The position numbers and the translations under genes are program-made. 64,000 nucleotides of DNA from Anaerostipes butyraticus (lineage in GTDB: Bacteria > Bacillota > Clostridia > Lachnospirales > Lachnospiraceae). Where the stretch lies: the NCBI RefSeq assembly GCF_016586355.1, contig NZ_BLYI01000027.1, positions 248,001 through 312,000 on the forward strand, read 5' to 3'. Each line of letters begins with the position of its first letter. Positions within the stretch are counted from its first letter, which is position 1. Positions 8,184 to 18,384 of the stretch are shown here, one piece after another. The notes under the pieces were generated by a model. It was given only the letters and a program-made list of their open reading frames with translations. It was not told the origin of the DNA and did no database searches.

Positions 8184-8633
8184 TTATCGTTCTTTTACCA
8201 TAACATAATTGGTCAGAAAAATTCCCTGTCTTTCTACCTGCTGTTCTTTGAGAACTCTGTATCCTCTTTTTTCAAAAAAAGGTTTTGCTGTGATAGAAGC
8301 GTGAGTGGTAATATTCCCTTGAACCGCCTGCTCCAATTGGTCGCAAATAGCTGCTGCAATCCCTTTCCTCTGATAATCTGCATGAACAAATAAGTGATCA
8401 AGGTAACCTGTCAGATCTATATCACCAAATCCTGCAATCGTTTCATTCTCAACAGCTACTATACTGTAATGTTCCTGGAATGACTGATTCCATTTTTTTA
8501 AATCTGCTTTCCCATCTGCCCATACATCAAGCTGCTCCTTTGTATAATCTTTGGCATTAACAGTATGGACTGTATGATAAAACAATTCTGTTAAAATCCT
8601 ACAGTCTGATTGTTTATACTTCCTAATCTCCAT
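8184..8633 (-). CDS. GNAT family N-acetyltransferase (YafP-like)
   Basis: 149 residues. The order IRKYKQSDCRILTELFYHTVHTVNAKDYT...W, GYLDHLFVHADYQRKGIAAAICDQLE (acetyl-CoA loop RKGIAA) and ITAKPFFEKRGY is that of the E. coli YafP/ElaA-like group. The ATG at 8633 is favoured because GGAGAG is seven bases upstream; an ATG at 8639 directly abuts it. Substrate unknown. It follows the ICMT-like gene by about 50 bases. Confidence 0.85.
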   Translation of the reverse strand: MEIRKYKQSDCRILTELFYHTVHTVNAKDYTKEQLDVWADGKADLKKWNQSFQEHYSIVAVENETIAGFGDIDLTGYLDHLFVHADYQRKGIAAAICDQLEQAVQGNITTHASITAKPFFEKRGYRVLKEQQVERQGIFLTNYVMVKER

Positions 8634-8685
8634 TTTCATCTCTCCAATATCTCAATGTAAACTTTCTGCAGCAAAAATGAGTCTA

Positions 8686-9222
8686 TCATATATAGCGTCT
8701 TACCTGATTCATATATTCGATATACTCTTCTCCAAACTTTTCTATACACCATCTCTCTTCCGCAAGAATAATCCAATGAGCGGAGACCTGAAATATCAGT
8801 ACAATTCCCAGCAGAGTCAGCGATCGGGTTAAGAGACACATTCCAAGGAAACAGATGAAATATGCCAGATACATTGGATTTCGTGAAAGACGGTAAATTC
8901 CGTTTTTATTGAATCCCGAATGGTCTGGTGAAGAGAAACTTACCATGGCTGCAGCACATAAAAGCAGGCCAAGAGAATATAAGAATATTCCCATATAAAA
9001 CTGTATCGAAAAATCGATTAGAACACTCAAAAAAAACAAACCTGCAAAAATTCCAACATTCGATATCTGATAGATCCAGTATGCAGTTCGTTCCTTTCCC
9101 TGCATTGGCGCAAAATAAGCCGCTCTGCCAACCGCTTCTTTATCTAAAATTGAAAGCAGCAGGAACCTTATCAATAAGAATGGAATCACTAACAAAAATC
9201 CGTTCAATATTTTCTCCTTCAT
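8686..9222 (-). CDS. isoprenylcysteine carboxyl methyltransferase / phospholipid methyltransferase family membrane protein
   Basis: About 178 residues with four to five membrane helices and the C-terminal signature of the ICMT/PEMT superfamily: GIYRLSRNPMYLAYFICFLG (SAM site, RNPMY), then ILAEERWCIEKFGEEYIEYMNQVRRYI. These enzymes methylate a carboxyl or head-group at the membrane face using SAM. The gene starts 26 bases after the radical SAM gene, so it probably belongs with the radical SAM and soluble methyltransferase genes. The GTG at 9228 is an alternative start. Substrate unknown. Confidence 0.85.
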   Translation of the reverse strand: MKEKILNGFLLVIPFLLIRFLLLSILDKEAVGRAAYFAPMQGKERTAYWIYQISNVGIFAGLFFLSVLIDFSIQFYMGIFLYSLGLLLCAAAMVSFSSPDHSGFNKNGIYRLSRNPMYLAYFICFLGMCLLTRSLTLLGIVLIFQVSAHWIILAEERWCIEKFGEEYIEYMNQVRRYI

Positions 9223-9248
9223 ATCCACATATCAAACAACACTTAAGT

Positions 9249-10688
9249 TTAATCTATCTTTATCCTTTTCTGTCTTTTTCGCGATGCTTCTTTCAGATAC
9301 GGAAGCTGTTTTTTCAAATCCGACCGTACACTCATATACCAGAAAAATTCTCCAAAAAACAAAACTTTATGGATATAGTCTTCATGAATCAACGCATGAA
9401 TCAGCCGTTTTACAGAATAAATTTTTTTGCTTGCCCGGATATGTTCCAGCTGCAGTTCATATGCCGTCATATTTTTCGGATGATGAACTACATTTCCATT
9501 GTAAAGAGCCCAGTTCTTATGCAGAAGTCTCTTCCTGTGAGTTTTGTAAACGGGCGTCCCCGGAACAAAATACATGGATTGAATCAGAACGCCCTGGATG
9601 TGATTTTCTATCACAAACTCTGCAAGCTGATCCCCTGCGCCCTTCTGCTGATCATCTGATCCCAAAATAAAAAGCCCTCTGACACTGAGACCATGCTTCT
9701 GAATGTTTCGAATGGATTTGATAATCTCATCTCTGGTACTTTTCTTGTGATAGGTTTGAAAAGACTGATCATCCAGAAATTCGATCCCCATATCAAGTTC
9801 AAAAAATCCGGCTTTTTTCAGCAGATCCAGCATCTCATCATCAAATCCCACTTCATATCTGGCCTGAACATTAAACCGATACCGGATTTTACTGTCAATG
9901 ATTTCATTCAATACTGCTTTTGCCCATTCCCTGTCTGCAAAAAAATTGTCATCAGTAATCCAAAGGCCTTTGGTCAGGCGAAAATGCTTTTTATCAAAAA
10001 ATTCAATAGACCGGCGGATATCTTCCACAACATTCTCAGGTGACCTGGTCCGGACTTTATGACCGAAATGACGAACTAAAGCGCAATAATCACAATTATG
10101 CGGACATCCTCTGGATGCATGCACCTGCGGCCATATGGTGCTGTGCCCTGCCATTTTCTGATACCGGTACACCAGATTACGGTCAGGGATTGTTTCAATA
10201 TTCTTCGGCGGACAAGGGTATCCTGTATACACAATTTTCCCATTCCGCCGGTATGCAATCCCCGGGAAGTCCATCGATTCCTTATTCTTCAGTGCCCTGA
10301 GAAATGTAAGAATCGTCTCATCTCCTTCTCCGATCAGCACATAATCACAATAGCGCACCGCTTCCTTGTAATTCATAGAAGCATGAAGGCCTCCCATTAC
10401 AATCACTGCACGGCTTCTTTTTTTCAGATATCGGGCAATCTGATAGCCCCGGACTGCAGCAAAAGTAAAAATTCCTATAAATATAACATCCGCATCCAAT
10501 ATATCATCCTTTGGAATTCTGGAAATGGACTCACTGTACATTAAAGTGTCATCTTCCTCTTTTTTCACGATGGTTGCCAGGGTATTCAGGCCGACCGACG
10601 GTGTTCTGATATATCTGTCATACACAAAATAATTCAATGGCGTAGGTTTATACGGACGATTTCCCGGTTCGATGAAACGTATTTTCAT
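9249..10688 (-). CDS. B12-binding-type radical SAM protein
   Basis: 479 residues. Residues about 1-150 look like a cobalamin-binding Rossmann domain (DVIFIGIFTFAAVRGYQIARYL, VIVMGGLHASMNYKEAVRYCDYVLIGEGDET) without an obvious DxHxxG. The radical SAM core has the CxxxCxxC cluster motif GCPHNCDYC near residue 198, and the family's LWITDDNFF and ELDMGIEFLDD strands. Layout is that of the BchE/methyltransferase-type class B or similar enzymes. The first 41 bases overlap the 3' end of the upstream methyltransferase gene, and GGGAGGG precedes ATG 10688. Product unknown. Confidence 0.9.
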   Translation of the reverse strand: MKIRFIEPGNRPYKPTPLNYFVYDRYIRTPSVGLNTLATIVKKEEDDTLMYSESISRIPKDDILDADVIFIGIFTFAAVRGYQIARYLKKRSRAVIVMGGLHASMNYKEAVRYCDYVLIGEGDETILTFLRALKNKESMDFPGIAYRRNGKIVYTGYPCPPKNIETIPDRNLVYRYQKMAGHSTIWPQVHASRGCPHNCDYCALVRHFGHKVRTRSPENVVEDIRRSIEFFDKKHFRLTKGLWITDDNFFADREWAKAVLNEIIDSKIRYRFNVQARYEVGFDDEMLDLLKKAGFFELDMGIEFLDDQSFQTYHKKSTRDEIIKSIRNIQKHGLSVRGLFILGSDDQQKGAGDQLAEFVIENHIQGVLIQSMYFVPGTPVYKTHRKRLLHKNWALYNGNVVHHPKNMTAYELQLEHIRASKKIYSVKRLIHALIHEDYIHKVLFFGEFFWYMSVRSDLKKQLPYLKEASRKRQKRIKID

Positions 10689-11367
10689 TATAATCCCTCC
10701 CTTTTATTCCCAGCAGGCCCGCCTGCATGTTGGAGACCCAGATGATCTCACAATCTTTAAATCCACATTGTTTTAAGCTGTCCATTTGTTCCGATATTGT
10801 CACCGGGTAATATTCTTTTCCATATCTCTGAAGATGTTTTTCACATTCTTCTTTGCTCCTTCCCTGCTGCATCTGATAGGCTTTCCAGCGCTTCAGAAAG
10901 AGTTTTTTTCCTGCTTCTGAATACGGAGCAAAATTCTCAAAAGTGAGAAAGATTCCCCCAGCATTTAATGCTTCAAAACATTTTCTGACTGCTTTCATCC
11001 GCTCCTCACCTTTAAAATAATGCAGAACCTGAATGGCAGTTACTACATCAAACGTCTCTTCTATGTCCATATCCAGCAGTGAAGCGGTCAGAAACTCCAC
11101 ATTTTTGCTCTGAAAGCGTTCCCTGGATGTCCTTACCATCTCCGGCGAATGATCGCAGCAAAGAAGCCGGTCTATTTTTACCGCTTTCCATGCTTCCTCT
11201 GCCATTTTTCCAGTTCCGCACCCCACATCCAGCCATTTTACAGGGCGGTCAAACTTTGCTTTGACCACATCAATTACCTGTCTGTAGAATTCTTCATAAT
11301 ATGGCAGTGTCTTTTTTATCTTTTCATCATACTCTTCCGCACAAAACGCAGAAACATTATCCTTCAT
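10648..11367 (-). CDS. class I SAM-dependent methyltransferase
   Basis: 239 residues. Motif I VKWLDVGCGTGKMAEEAW (about residues 43-60), acidic motif II LLCCDHSPEM, and FDVVTAIQVLHYF as motif IV identify a Rossmann-fold methyltransferase. Typical for this family, the C-terminal half (LTFENFAPYSEAGKKLFLKRW...) is variable and sets substrate choice. It overlaps the radical SAM gene by 41 bases and so is almost certainly translated together with it. The small ORF ending at 11357 overlaps its start. Target unknown; a partner of the radical SAM protein is the best guess. Confidence 0.88.
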   Translation of the reverse strand: MKDNVSAFCAEEYDEKIKKTLPYYEEFYRQVIDVVKAKFDRPVKWLDVGCGTGKMAEEAWKAVKIDRLLCCDHSPEMVRTSRERFQSKNVEFLTASLLDMDIEETFDVVTAIQVLHYFKGEERMKAVRKCFEALNAGGIFLTFENFAPYSEAGKKLFLKRWKAYQMQQGRSKEECEKHLQRYGKEYYPVTISEQMDSLKQCGFKDCEIIWVSNMQAGLLGIKGRDYNENTFHRTGKSSV

Positions 11368-11491
11368 TTTCTATCTCCCTGCAGTCAAACAGAACATTCT
11401 CATAGTCTTTTACAAAATATCTGATATTCTTACGTCCTTTTTGAATGATGGTATGCCCTTCCGCTTCCAGTTTCTTTCTCTGCGCTTCTAT
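11357..11491 (-). CDS. possible small ORF overlapping methyltransferase start
   Basis: A continuous frame of about 45 codons fills the gap between the DUF3784 gene and the methyltransferase gene. It encodes IEAQRKKLEAEGHTIIQKGR, then KNIRYFVKDYENVLFDCREI, and its TAA overlaps the methyltransferase ATG region. There is no ATG, GTG or TTG start in the gap; the frame remains open back into the DUF3784 gene, so the start is unclear. The sequence is strongly protein-like and may be a real small gene with an unusual start or the 3' piece of a broken gene. Confidence 0.35.
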   Translation of the reverse strand: MEAQRKKLEAEGHTIIQKGRKNIRYFVKDYENVLFDCREIENEG

Positions 11492-11493
11492 CC

Positions 11494-11829
11494 CTATTTT
11501 ATCCGATACTTTTCGAACGCTTTGTGCGGATCCACATGAACCTCCCGGAAAAAGAAATATCCCCAGATAAGATAAGCTGCCGCCGCTGAATATGGACTGA
11601 GAATCACAGAAAAAACTGCTCCAAGCAGCATAATCAATGCGTACAGCAAATAAGAATTTCTCATATCTTTCGCCATTGCCTCCTGATCATAGAGAGGCTG
11701 TTCTTTTTTAGGCAGACTGCTGAATCCAGTAATATATTTCGCACATTTTCCTTTAAAGACCGCAAATAAAATTGCTGTAATAAGATAAGCAGGCACTAAA
11801 GCAATACAGCACCAAAAACCTATATTCAT
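11494..11829 (-). CDS. DUF3784 family membrane protein
   Basis: About 111 residues. An N-terminal helix (GFWCCIALVPAYLITAILFAVF) is followed by the family loop KGKCAKYITGFSSLPKKEQPLYDQEAMAKDMRN and two more helices (LLYALIMLLGAVFSVILSPYSAAAAYLIWGYF). The loop 'KGK...I.GF..L.KEE...YD...' is diagnostic of DUF3784, a family of unknown function. The ATG at 11829 follows GGAAGGTGAG; a GTG start at 11841 is possible. It lies 12-24 bases after the DUF4299-like gene. Confidence 0.75.
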   Translation of the reverse strand: MNIGFWCCIALVPAYLITAILFAVFKGKCAKYITGFSSLPKKEQPLYDQEAMAKDMRNSYLLYALIMLLGAVFSVILSPYSAAAAYLIWGYFFFREVHVDPHKAFEKYRIK

Positions 11830-11852
11830 ATGATTGCTCACCTTCCGTATTT

Positions 11853-12683
11853 TTAAATCTCCACTGCATAATGATCCGCCAGCATCTGTACCTCTTCTTC
11901 TGTCAGCACAAACAGAATATGATCAGCGTCAAAATATTCCATATCACGGATTAATCCAATAAAATCCTGATACGGTATAGTCCTCTGGTCTTTCAACATA
12001 ACATACCATTCCTCGATTCCTTCCACCTGGTTCATGACAATATATGGTTCCGTCGGAAAAACCGTTGGAAGATTAGCGTCTGTAAAATAAATACCGGTCA
12101 GCCTGCCGCGGACATCATAAACTTTAGGCGCAGAATAGTAAACATTCATCGACTGCAGCCGATTCATAAAATCAGCAAATTGATTCAAATCGTTCGCAAT
12201 CTCTTCCAGTTCTCTCTTTCCCAGTGAAATGGGGAAACACACACCAAATACCTGAAAATGTTTATATTCATCTTCCTTTACTTTCTCCCACAGATCTTCC
12301 AGCGCACCAGTACTTGCCCGGATATCATTTTCTATGAGACCGGGAATATCATCCAAATCCTTCCATCCCTCCTCGTGGAGAAATTGTCTGGTTTCCTTCC
12401 GATCACATATTTTACGAATCGTTTCATAAAAACAATGAATCTCTTTCCTGCTGGTCGGCAGACTGAGTCTCAGCAGAATATTCTGCTGATCAAATGAAAC
12501 TTCAATGCCTCTGGCCAGCCGTCCTGTTTCAAACAACAGCGTATAATCCCCGGTTTCATTGTCAATCAGCCGGTAACTGGCATCCGCTATTCCATAAGAC
12601 AATCCTGAAATCCGTATGATATCCTCTAATGTCAATTTTTTACTGTCATCTTGATTCTGTTTTATTTCTACAGCAACGGACAT
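11853..12683 (-). CDS. DUF4299-like protein
   Basis: A 276-residue soluble protein with the start MSVAVEIKQ and a TLEDIIRISGLSYGI segment, followed by RGIEVSF, LRLSLPTSRKEIHCFYETIRKI, and an acidic C-terminal half. This order resembles DUF4299 proteins of clostridia and streptococci, of unknown function. No catalytic motif is visible. AAAAGGAGAAGGGG precedes the ATG. It is the first gene of the run that leads to the methyltransferases. The 180 bases to its right hold the ahpF-like terminator. Confidence 0.55.
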   Translation of the reverse strand: MSVAVEIKQNQDDSKKLTLEDIIRISGLSYGIADASYRLIDNETGDYTLLFETGRLARGIEVSFDQQNILLRLSLPTSRKEIHCFYETIRKICDRKETRQFLHEEGWKDLDDIPGLIENDIRASTGALEDLWEKVKEDEYKHFQVFGVCFPISLGKRELEEIANDLNQFADFMNRLQSMNVYYSAPKVYDVRGRLTGIYFTDANLPTVFPTEPYIVMNQVEGIEEWYVMLKDQRTIPYQDFIGLIRDMEYFDADHILFVLTEEEVQMLADHYAVEI

Positions 12684-12782
12684 AACTCCACCCCTTCTCC
12701 TTTTTTCTACATCATATCATAGTCTGCAAATCCGGTCATTGTTTTTTCAGACTTCTTTCTATATTTTCCGTCATTTTAAAGA

Positions 12783-12820
12783 AAACAGCAGACCAGGACA
12801 TAAAATTCCGATCTGCCGCT
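12783..12820 (-). terminator. probable terminator of the ahpF-like gene
   Basis: On the minus strand AGCGGCAGA pairs with TCTGCTGTT (nine pairs, two G-U), and the stem is followed by TTCTTT. It lies about 47 bases after the ahpF-like stop codon. Confidence 0.55.
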
Positions 12821-12866
12821 TTATTTAAATTATTCTTTTCCCCTTAATACAGATTCTAATAAACTT

Positions 12867-14504
12867 TTATTCCCCTTCCAGTATTCCCGTCAGTTCTTCC
12901 AGGTTTTTCTTTCCAAAGTATACGTCCTTATCGTTTATGATCATGCACGGAACGCTCATCACCTGGTATTTTTCCTTCAATTCCGGATAATGCATCAGAT
13001 CGAACATTTCCGCTTCTATTTTATCAGAAACAGCTGCTGCCTTCTGTGATGCCATGACCAGTTCCGGGCACATGGTGCAGGATAAAGATACTAATACCTT
13101 GATATTAACCGGCTGATCGATCTTTCGGATCCGTTCTTCCAGTTCCGTGCTGATTTCCTGCCCCGGTCCTGCCGTATTATAAAGAGCTGCCACAAAGGAA
13201 TTAAATTCATGGCCTCCCGGAACCCCATGAAACCAGATACCGCTGCTTTGTCCATTTTCATAGCATAATTCCATGGCAGGAAGCATCGGCTCCCTGCTCT
13301 CTGAACCTTTTGCTTCTTCCCATGTTACCTGATCAGTCATACTCGTCAGTTCCCTCAGGAATCCCCGGATTTCTCCGGAGATCGGCTGATCATCCAGCCA
13401 CGCCCTGATCTTTACTTTCTGTTCAAACTTCCGGAAAACCGGCTTCAGCTGACGATAAATGGAAGCATCAAAAAATCCGTTTTCCTGCAGGTTTGGTGCC
13501 TCATCTTCCACTGCGGTTTCAGCAGTTTTTTCCTGCACCAGATCCGGAAGATTCAGCTTTGTATGCAGTTCTGCCGCGGCTTTTTCCAGTGCGGTCGCCG
13601 CAGAAGCGCCATCGGAGACTGCTGTTACCACCTGTCTTAATTGTTTGACGCATACATCACCTGCCGCATATACGCCGTCCAGATTTGTTTTCTGATTGCT
13701 GTCAGTGAGCAGGTATCCCTGTTCATTTTTCTCCACTTCCGGACCGATCCACTCGGTGTTCGGCACATATCCCGCAAATACAAAGATTCCAAAATTTCCA
13801 TCGGCTCCGGCTTCATATTCCCATGTTTCTTTCGTCTGATTATTATAAAATTCTGCCCGGGTCACCAGCTGATCTCCATCGGCCTCCACCAGCTCTGTAT
13901 GGAATTTCACATCTATCTTATCGTAATTTTCCAGCTGATCCGACACTGATTTCGCGCAGGAGAAAGAATCGCCCCTCACCAGAATCGTTACTTCTCTGGC
14001 ATATCTTGTCAGAAAAATGGCCTCTTCCACCGCGGCAAATCCTCCTCCGATTACAAACACTTTCTTTCCGGTGAAAAATTCACCGTCGCAGGTGGCACAG
14101 TAAGCGACGCCTCTTCCCTGAAACTCCCGTTCCCCTTTGAATCCGATTTTCCTTGGATTGGCTCCGGTTGCCAGGACCACTCCCAGGGCTTTGTAATCTC
14201 CCCGGGTTGTTTTAATTTCCTTAATTTCTTTTTCAAGTTCCATATGAAGAACTTCCCCGGTCACAAATTCTGCACCGAAATTTTCTGCCTGTCTTCGCAT
14301 GGAAGCGGTCAGTTCCTTCCCGCTGATCTTCTCAATTCCCGGATAATTAACAACTTCTGATGTGATGGAAATCTGTCCCCCAGTTCCATCCTTAGCCACA
14401 ATCAGCACACGATATTTTGCGCGGGCAAGATAAATCGCTGCTGACAATCCTGCCGGTCCGCCTCCGACGATGACCGCATCGTAAAGATTCTTTTCTATTT
14501 CCAT
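12867..14504 (-). CDS. AhpF-like NAD(P)H:disulfide oxidoreductase, TrxR domain followed by double thioredoxin-fold domain
   Basis: 545 residues. Residues 1-310 are a thioredoxin reductase: FAD motif VIVGGGPAGLSAA (12-24), redox CATC at 136-139, NAD(P)H motif VIGGGFAAVEEA and FAD motif YAAGDVC. After a linker rich in E/A, a C-terminal part resembles the N-terminal double-thioredoxin domain of AhpF, with a redox CTMC at 476-479 and a cis-proline SVPC. E. coli AhpF has the opposite order, so the domains are permuted here. It presumably reduces the adjacent AhpC at the expense of NAD(P)H. AAAAAGGAG precedes the ATG. Gene gap to ahpC is 75 bases with a stem-loop. Confidence 0.88.
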   Translation of the reverse strand: MEIEKNLYDAVIVGGGPAGLSAAIYLARAKYRVLIVAKDGTGGQISITSEVVNYPGIEKISGKELTASMRRQAENFGAEFVTGEVLHMELEKEIKEIKTTRGDYKALGVVLATGANPRKIGFKGEREFQGRGVAYCATCDGEFFTGKKVFVIGGGFAAVEEAIFLTRYAREVTILVRGDSFSCAKSVSDQLENYDKIDVKFHTELVEADGDQLVTRAEFYNNQTKETWEYEAGADGNFGIFVFAGYVPNTEWIGPEVEKNEQGYLLTDSNQKTNLDGVYAAGDVCVKQLRQVVTAVSDGASAATALEKAAAELHTKLNLPDLVQEKTAETAVEDEAPNLQENGFFDASIYRQLKPVFRKFEQKVKIRAWLDDQPISGEIRGFLRELTSMTDQVTWEEAKGSESREPMLPAMELCYENGQSSGIWFHGVPGGHEFNSFVAALYNTAGPGQEISTELEERIRKIDQPVNIKVLVSLSCTMCPELVMASQKAAAVSDKIEAEMFDLMHYPELKEKYQVMSVPCMIINDKDVYFGKKNLEELTGILEGE

Positions 14505-14527
14505 AATGTTTCTCCTTTTTGATAAAA

Positions 14528-14556
14528 TTTCCCGCCTTCCATAAAAAGGCGGGAAA
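14528..14556 (-). terminator. stem-loop between ahpC and the ahpF-like gene
   Basis: TTTCCCGCC pairs perfectly with GGCGGGAAA over an 11-base loop, followed on the minus strand by TTTTATC. It may reduce read-through from ahpC into the reductase or stabilise the ahpC transcript. Both genes remain on the same transcript if it is leaky. Confidence 0.6.
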
Positions 14557-14579
14557 CATCTGTAAATATGTAATTGAAA

Positions 14580-15143
14580 TCAGATCAGTCCTACAAGATC
14601 GAGACTTGGCTTTAAGGTCTCTGCTCCCGGTTTCCATTTTGCCGGGCAAACCTCATCTCCGTGCTGAGCAACAAACTGTGACGCCTGAACCCGGCGGAAC
14701 AGTTCGTCCGCGTTTCTTCCGACATTTCCGGCAATCACTTCATACGCCACGATCTTTCCTTCCGGATTCACGATAAAACTGGCTCTCTCTGCCACTCCGT
14801 CCTCTTCGATCATCACATCAAAGCTTCTTGCAAGCGCTCCTGTCGGATCCGCCAGCATCGGATACTGAATCTTCTGGATGGTTTTGGAAGCGTCATGCCA
14901 TGCTTTATGAACATAGTGCGTATCACAGGATACACTGTAAATCTCACAATTGATGTTTTTGAATTCTTCATATTTATCTGCCAGATCTTCCAGTTCTGTC
15001 GGGCACACAAATGTAAAATCTGCCGGATAGAAGAAAAATACGCTCCATTTTCCTAAAACATCTTCTTTGGTCACTTCTTTAAAGCCGCCGTCCACATATG
15101 CCTGAACGGTAAAATCACTGATTTCTTTCTGGATAAACGACAT
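14580..15143 (-). CDS. ahpC: alkyl hydroperoxide reductase, peroxiredoxin subunit
   Basis: A 187-residue typical 2-Cys peroxiredoxin that reduces H2O2 and organic peroxides. The peroxidatic Cys47 is in FTFVCPTE, the resolving Cys166 is in GDEVCPAKW, and Arg of the active site is in ERASFIVNPEG. Length matches bacterial AhpC (about 187). The ATG at 15143 is chosen because GGAG is six bases upstream; an ATG two codons earlier touches it. It follows eno by 36 bases and precedes the ahpF-like gene, so the three genes form one operon driven from the promoter at 16607. Confidence 0.95.
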   Translation of the reverse strand: MSFIQKEISDFTVQAYVDGGFKEVTKEDVLGKWSVFFFYPADFTFVCPTELEDLADKYEEFKNINCEIYSVSCDTHYVHKAWHDASKTIQKIQYPMLADPTGALARSFDVMIEEDGVAERASFIVNPEGKIVAYEVIAGNVGRNADELFRRVQASQFVAQHGDEVCPAKWKPGAETLKPSLDLVGLI

Positions 15144-15178
15144 ATCCATCTCCTTTCTGCGTCTCTTATTCTCAGTCT

Positions 15179-16575
<1,397 letters not shown>

Positions 16576-16578
16576 TTG

Positions 16579-16607
16579 AATGTACCAGACCCGAGAGAGA
16601 AAATCAA
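16579..16607 (-). promoter_or_regulatory. sigma-A-type promoter of eno-ahpC operon
   Basis: TTGATT at 16607-16602 and TACATT at 16584-16579 are separated by exactly 17 bases on the minus strand, immediately upstream of the palindromic operator. Confidence 0.7.
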
Positions 16608-16644
16608 GACATGCTGCCGGCTATTTTTCTCATTTATTCTTCCG

Positions 16645-18384
16645 CTATATCTTCCACTGTCCGGCTGCGTGCTGCAGATCCGTCATCCGTTTATAAATAC
16701 CATCCTGTTTCAGCAGTTCTTCCGGCGTGCCTTCCTCCGCAATCTGCCCGTCTTCCAAAACAATCAGATGGGAGGCTTTTGCCACAGTACGCATGCGATG
16801 AGCGATCATAATAACCGTTTTGCCTTCGATCAACTTCGATAATGCCTGCTGAACATAGGTCTCACTTTCCACATCTAATGAAGCGCTGGCTTCATCCAGC
16901 AGAATCATCGGCGCATCTTTTAACATGGCTCTGGCAATAGAGATCCTCTGCCGCTGTCCTCCGGACAGTCTGGATCCGTTTTCTCCTATGACGGTCTGAT
17001 ATCCATCGGGCATTTCCTGAACAAATTCATCACAAAAGGCCATTTGGGCGGCTCTCATAACCTCTTCGTCTGTGGCGTTCTTTTTCCCGATTCGGATATT
17101 TTCCATAATACTTGCATTAAATAAAACCACATCCTGAAATACAATGGAAAAATCAGATAAAAGCACTTCCGGATCCACCGTGGAAATATCAACTCCTCCA
17201 ACTGTGATCCTTCCGGCATCCGGCTCATAAAACCTGGCCGCAAGAGACGCGCAGGTTGTCTTTCCTCCTCCGCTGCCGCCGATCAATGCGGTGATTTCAT
17301 TCTGTTTCGCCGTAAAACTGACATTTTTAAGGACCGGCTTTCCTTTTTCATAAGAAAATGTTACATTTTCAAATTGGATATCATATCCGTCCGGTTCCAT
17401 ACGGTCTTTTCCTTCCTGGAGCGGGTATTCATTGATTTCATTCAGACGGTCAATCTTCGGATCACAGCTTATGATCGCAGCCAGATTCTGAAGCGTCGCA
17501 TTTAACGGATCATAAAGCCTGGAAGCTACAATTAAAAACAGCATAAAAATTTCCAGAGAAATCTCTCCGCTGATCAGATATTTCACTCCAAAAATCACTA
17601 CGGTCGCAATTCCAAGTTTTAATATTAGCTGAGAGCTTACAACAAACAAGGCATTGGTCAGTTCCGTTACAATCTGACTTTTTTCACACCGGTCAATGGC
17701 GTCATCCACTTCTTTTATATAAGATTCCATATACCGGCCGGCTTTCAGATCTTTTACAGACTCCAGTCCTTCCTGAATTTTTTCTGTTCTTATCAGCTGG
17801 ATCTTCCGGTCTTTCTTCCCTGCCTGGCTTAATTTTTTCTTCGCCAGAAATACCAGCAGAAAAGATACCGGCACACACCATACAGCTGCTGCCGCCATTT
17901 TCACATCGAAGAAAAACATTCCAATGGAAAGCAGCGCAGTTGAAATGACCGAGCCGGCAAATTCCGGAATAAAATGTGACAATGCCTGCTCCATTCCTGT
18001 GACATCCGATAAAATCGTTGTTGTCAGATCAGACAGATCTCTTCTGGAAAAGAATCGAAGCGGGAACTTCCTAAGCCGCTCTGCTACACTGATCCTCAGT
18101 CTTGCACTCTCTGTATAAGTATTAAAAAATGTCATATTATACTGTACATAATGCGCCGCAAAAATCAGAATCACTACAACCGCACATTGTACCGCATAGA
18201 TTCCATATTCCGGCATTCCGGTGCCGGTCCGGAATATTCCGATCAGATCACAGGTAAAGAAATACAAAATACCTATGGACATGGCTATGACAAGGTATGA
18301 TATGGTACAGGACACACACGCTTTTACAAGGTTCACCGCGCCGGGCCGTGTCAGCGCAAATCTTCTTTGAATTTTCTCTATCAT
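16645..18384 (-). CDS. ABC transporter, fused permease and ATP-binding protein (second subunit)
   Basis: 579 residues. An N-terminal six-helix exporter-type membrane domain (about residues 20-310) is followed by an ATPase domain with Walker A GGSGGGKTT, signature LSGGQRQRISIARAML, Walker B MILLDEASASLD and the switch IAHRMRT. Its start overlaps the stop of the first subunit by ATGA, so the pair is translated together and probably forms a heterodimer. The arrangement with a PchR-like AraC regulator resembles YbtPQ/siderophore-linked systems, but the substrate cannot be told from sequence. Confidence 0.92.
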   Translation of the reverse strand: MIEKIQRRFALTRPGAVNLVKACVSCTISYLVIAMSIGILYFFTCDLIGIFRTGTGMPEYGIYAVQCAVVVILIFAAHYVQYNMTFFNTYTESARLRISVAERLRKFPLRFFSRRDLSDLTTTILSDVTGMEQALSHFIPEFAGSVISTALLSIGMFFFDVKMAAAAVWCVPVSFLLVFLAKKKLSQAGKKDRKIQLIRTEKIQEGLESVKDLKAGRYMESYIKEVDDAIDRCEKSQIVTELTNALFVVSSQLILKLGIATVVIFGVKYLISGEISLEIFMLFLIVASRLYDPLNATLQNLAAIISCDPKIDRLNEINEYPLQEGKDRMEPDGYDIQFENVTFSYEKGKPVLKNVSFTAKQNEITALIGGSGGGKTTCASLAARFYEPDAGRITVGGVDISTVDPEVLLSDFSIVFQDVVLFNASIMENIRIGKKNATDEEVMRAAQMAFCDEFVQEMPDGYQTVIGENGSRLSGGQRQRISIARAMLKDAPMILLDEASASLDVESETYVQQALSKLIEGKTVIMIAHRMRTVAKASHLIVLEDGQIAEEGTPEELLKQDGIYKRMTDLQHAAGQWKI

